From Chloroflexota bacterium (GTDB taxonomy: Bacteria; Chloroflexota; Limnocylindria; P2-11E), in the NCBI GenBank assembly GCA_005881885.1, contig VBDX01000148.1, positions 1-62,969 of the forward strand: a DNA stretch of 62,969 bases, in the 5' to 3' direction. Position numbers and translations under genes: made by a program. Below, one piece after another: positions 61,603-62,969 of the stretch (position 1 is the first letter of the stretch; the number at the start of each line of letters is the position of its first letter). The notes beneath the pieces were generated by a model. The model was not told the origin of the DNA, did not search any database, and saw only the letters and a program-made list of their open reading frames with translations.

Positions 61603-62639
61603 AGGATCGGGGCCCGACTCATGTCGAGGACCCGACGATCGAACAGCTCGCCGAGGCGGCGGAGCATACCGACGAGCGCGCCGTCCGGCGCCAGCTGTTC
61701 GGCTGGCGCGAGCTCATCTCGACGCTCATCCCGCTGGCCCTCATCGCGTACTTCGCGCGCAACGTCGACTGGTCCGAGGCGTTCGGAACCCTCCGCCGGG
61801 CGGATCCGCTCTACGTCGTCGCGGCACTCGGCGTGTATTACCTCTCGTTCCCGATCCGTGCGATCCGGTGGGCGCGCCTCTTGCGCGAGGGCGGCGCCGA
61901 CATCAAGGGGCGGGATCTCCTGCGCATCCTCATGCTCGGTTGGTTTGTGAACTGCCTGGTCCCGGCGAAGCTCGGGGACCTCTACCGCAGCTACCTCGTG
62001 AAGCGCCGCTTCGGGATCTCGCTCTCGCGCACCGTCGGTGTCGTCGTCGCGGAACGGCTGCTCGACCTCTTCGTGGTATTCGCTCTCCTCGTGGTCGGCG
62101 GGTACGTCGCGTTCGGCCGCACGATCGCGCCCGACCTGAACATCCTCTACGCGACCGGGGCCGGCTTGGGCCTGCTCATGGCGGTGGGGCTCGTGGCGAT
62201 CTACGCCGTCGCGCCCCGTGTCGCGCGGTTCTTCCCGCGCGAGGTCCAGCGGATCAGCCATCTCTTTCGCGAAGGCGTGCTGCACAGCTTCCGCGCTCTG
62301 CCGGTCGCCGGACCGCTGACGCTCCTTGTATGGTTCTTCGAGGCCGGGAGGTTGCTCTTCGTCCTCGGCGCGCTCGGTCTCTACCTGCCGCCCTCGCAGA
62401 TCGTCTTCGTCGCCGTAGCGTCCTCACTCCTGACCACGGTGCCGCTGACGCCAGCCGGATTCGGGTTCGTCGAGATCGCGATGGTGTACGTGCTCACCGA
62501 AGGCTTCGGACTCGCCCAGAATGACGCGGTCGCTGTCGCGGTACTCGACCGTGCCGTCAGCGTCTTCTCGGTGATCGTCGTCGGCGGCGTGGTCTATCTG
62601 CGGTCGCAGCGGGCGGAGCGCATCGGCGGCGGGCCTTGA
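61566..62639 (+). CDS. UPF0104 / LPG-synthase-like transmembrane protein
   Basis: The 357-residue protein has a soluble N-terminus and about eight hydrophobic segments. It has the family blocks YLSFPIRAIRWARLLREGGA, LGWFVNCLVPAKLGDLYRSY, GVVVAERLLDLFVVFALLVV and SLLTTVPLTPAGFGFVEIAM. It matches the membrane part of lysylphosphatidylglycerol synthase (AglD/UPF0104-type proteins), which work in lipid flipping or glycolipid modification. The start GTG lies inside the PHP gene. It could move or modify lipid-linked intermediates of the nearby transferases. Confidence 0.87.
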   Translation: MARTKELERHPLKDRGPTHVEDPTIEQLAEAAEHTDERAVRRQLFGWRELISTLIPLALIAYFARNVDWSEAFGTLRRADPLYVVAALGVYYLSFPIRAIRWARLLREGGADIKGRDLLRILMLGWFVNCLVPAKLGDLYRSYLVKRRFGISLSRTVGVVVAERLLDLFVVFALLVVGGYVAFGRTIAPDLNILYATGAGLGLLMAVGLVAIYAVAPRVARFFPREVQRISHLFREGVLHSFRALPVAGPLTLLVWFFEAGRLLFVLGALGLYLPPSQIVFVAVASSLLTTVPLTPAGFGFVEIAMVYVLTEGFGLAQNDAVAVAVLDRAVSVFSVIVVGGVVYLRSQRAERIGGGP

Positions 62640-62969
62640 CGCGCGCGCTGCTCTGGCTTTCGCTCGCGCTCGTCGCGTTCCGCGTGCTGTCGGCGGCTTT
62701 CGTGGTGATCCAACCGGGGTTCACCGACGCCTACTACTACGTGGACGTCGCACGTCGCCTCGCGCACGGCCAGGGTCTGACGGCCGACTTCGTCTGGAAC
62801 TTCATCGAGGCTCCCCAGCTCGCGCCGCTGCCCGTGCCCAGTCATCGGTTCTGGATGCCCCTTACGACGGTCGTTCAGGCTGCGGGCATCGCGACGCTCG
62901 AGCCGCTGCTCGGCGCGTTCCGCTCGGCGCAGGCCGCGATCGTGCTCGTCGCGGCGTTCATCCCCGCCG
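62636..62969 (+). CDS. GT39-like integral membrane glycosyltransferase, 5' part only
   Basis: A TTG start (TTGA overlap with the upstream stop) opens a frame that runs off the window end (111 codons). It has a first membrane helix (LLWLSLALVAFRVLSAAFVV), then a typical mannosyltransferase start (FTDAYYYVDVARRLAHGQGL, with an acidic Asp before the aromatic row) and VPSHRFWMPLTTVVQAAGI. It looks like a polyprenyl-phosphate-sugar dependent transferase (GT39/PMT, ArnT-like). The C-terminus is not in the window. Confidence 0.75.
   Translation, partial: MTRALLWLSLALVAFRVLSAAFVVIQPGFTDAYYYVDVARRLAHGQGLTADFVWNFIEAPQLAPLPVPSHRFWMPLTTVVQAAGIATLEPLLGAFRSAQAAIVLVAAFIPA

Overview
The window is a dense, G+C-rich (about two thirds by eye) bacterial chromosome segment with GTG and TTG starts almost as common as ATG, 1-4 bp stop/start overlaps, and no rRNA, tRNA, CRISPR array, phage or transposase gene that I could see. 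Gene content (single-membrane style envelope genes, lipoproteins with proline/threonine linkers, MenG-type methyltransferase, several acyl-CoA genes, atpZ-B-E-F-H-A-G-D-C cluster, DtxR-family regulator with TTAGG boxes) fits a free-living member of the Chloroflexota (Limnocylindria-like) or a close high-GC terrestrial phylum; this placement is an inference from gene style, not a database result.

Layout. 1-9.8 kb: membrane protein, a very large cyclase-like/AAA/TPR/LuxR regulator, two small unknown proteins, a DUF72 protein, a DrrAB-type ABC exporter, an RDD protein, an eight-helix membrane protein and a PIG-L deacetylase. 9.8-20.6 kb: menG, acyl-CoA dehydrogenase, acyl-CoA ligase and a long-chain alcohol oxidase-type GMC enzyme in one direction, an FGE-like/asparaginase pair, then on the minus strand a metallo-beta-lactamase fold hydrolase, a ligase-ACP-acyltransferase fusion (844 aa) and a Nudix gene. 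20.7-25.4 kb: a lipoprotein and a minus-strand operon SDR - Nudix - pncB - TauE/SafE permease - DsrE. 25.4-32.7 kb: a minus-strand operon ilvA-like - yjbQ - tldD - tldE - alpha-toroid protein - BtrH-like cysteine-peptidase fold - uppP. 32.8-38.6 kb: cold-shock protein, prmC, GNAT, HAD, cyclic-nucleotide-binding protein, and the tsaC-rpiB-glyA-upp cluster. 38.9-46.3 kb: WecA/TagO-type transferase, DUF72, lipoprotein, S9 peptidase, a Hint-domain lipoprotein, response regulator, CorA. 46.3-53.2 kb: complete F1Fo ATP synthase operon. 53.2-58.0 kb: beta-propeller lipoprotein, Nudix, hydrolase, HicB-like/DinB fusion, DtxR-family regulator divergent from a ZIP transporter with tandem palindromic operators. 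58.0-63.0 kb: mreB followed by a cell-surface glycan cluster (WecG/TagA, GT4, PHP, UPF0104 flippase-like, GT39-like partial).

The most striking item is the dsrE-like gene at 21650-22009 (minus). Its reading frame is interrupted by a UGA exactly where the family carries the first Cys of a CxxC motif, the frame continues with fully conserved family sequence to the normal C-terminus, and an almost perfect bacterial SECIS-type hairpin starts five bases after the UGA. I therefore annotate it as a selenoprotein (Sec81, UxxC motif), encoded directly downstream of a TauE/SafE-type sulfur-anion permease.

Other recurring themes: apparent non-canonical starts (AUC after a perfect Shine-Dalgarno in tldD and the DtxR-family gene; CTG inside CTGA stop/start overlaps in upp and the BtrH-like gene), and a dispersed GGGGGC-N3/4-GCCCCC palindrome inserted in protein linkers and tails as well as between genes.
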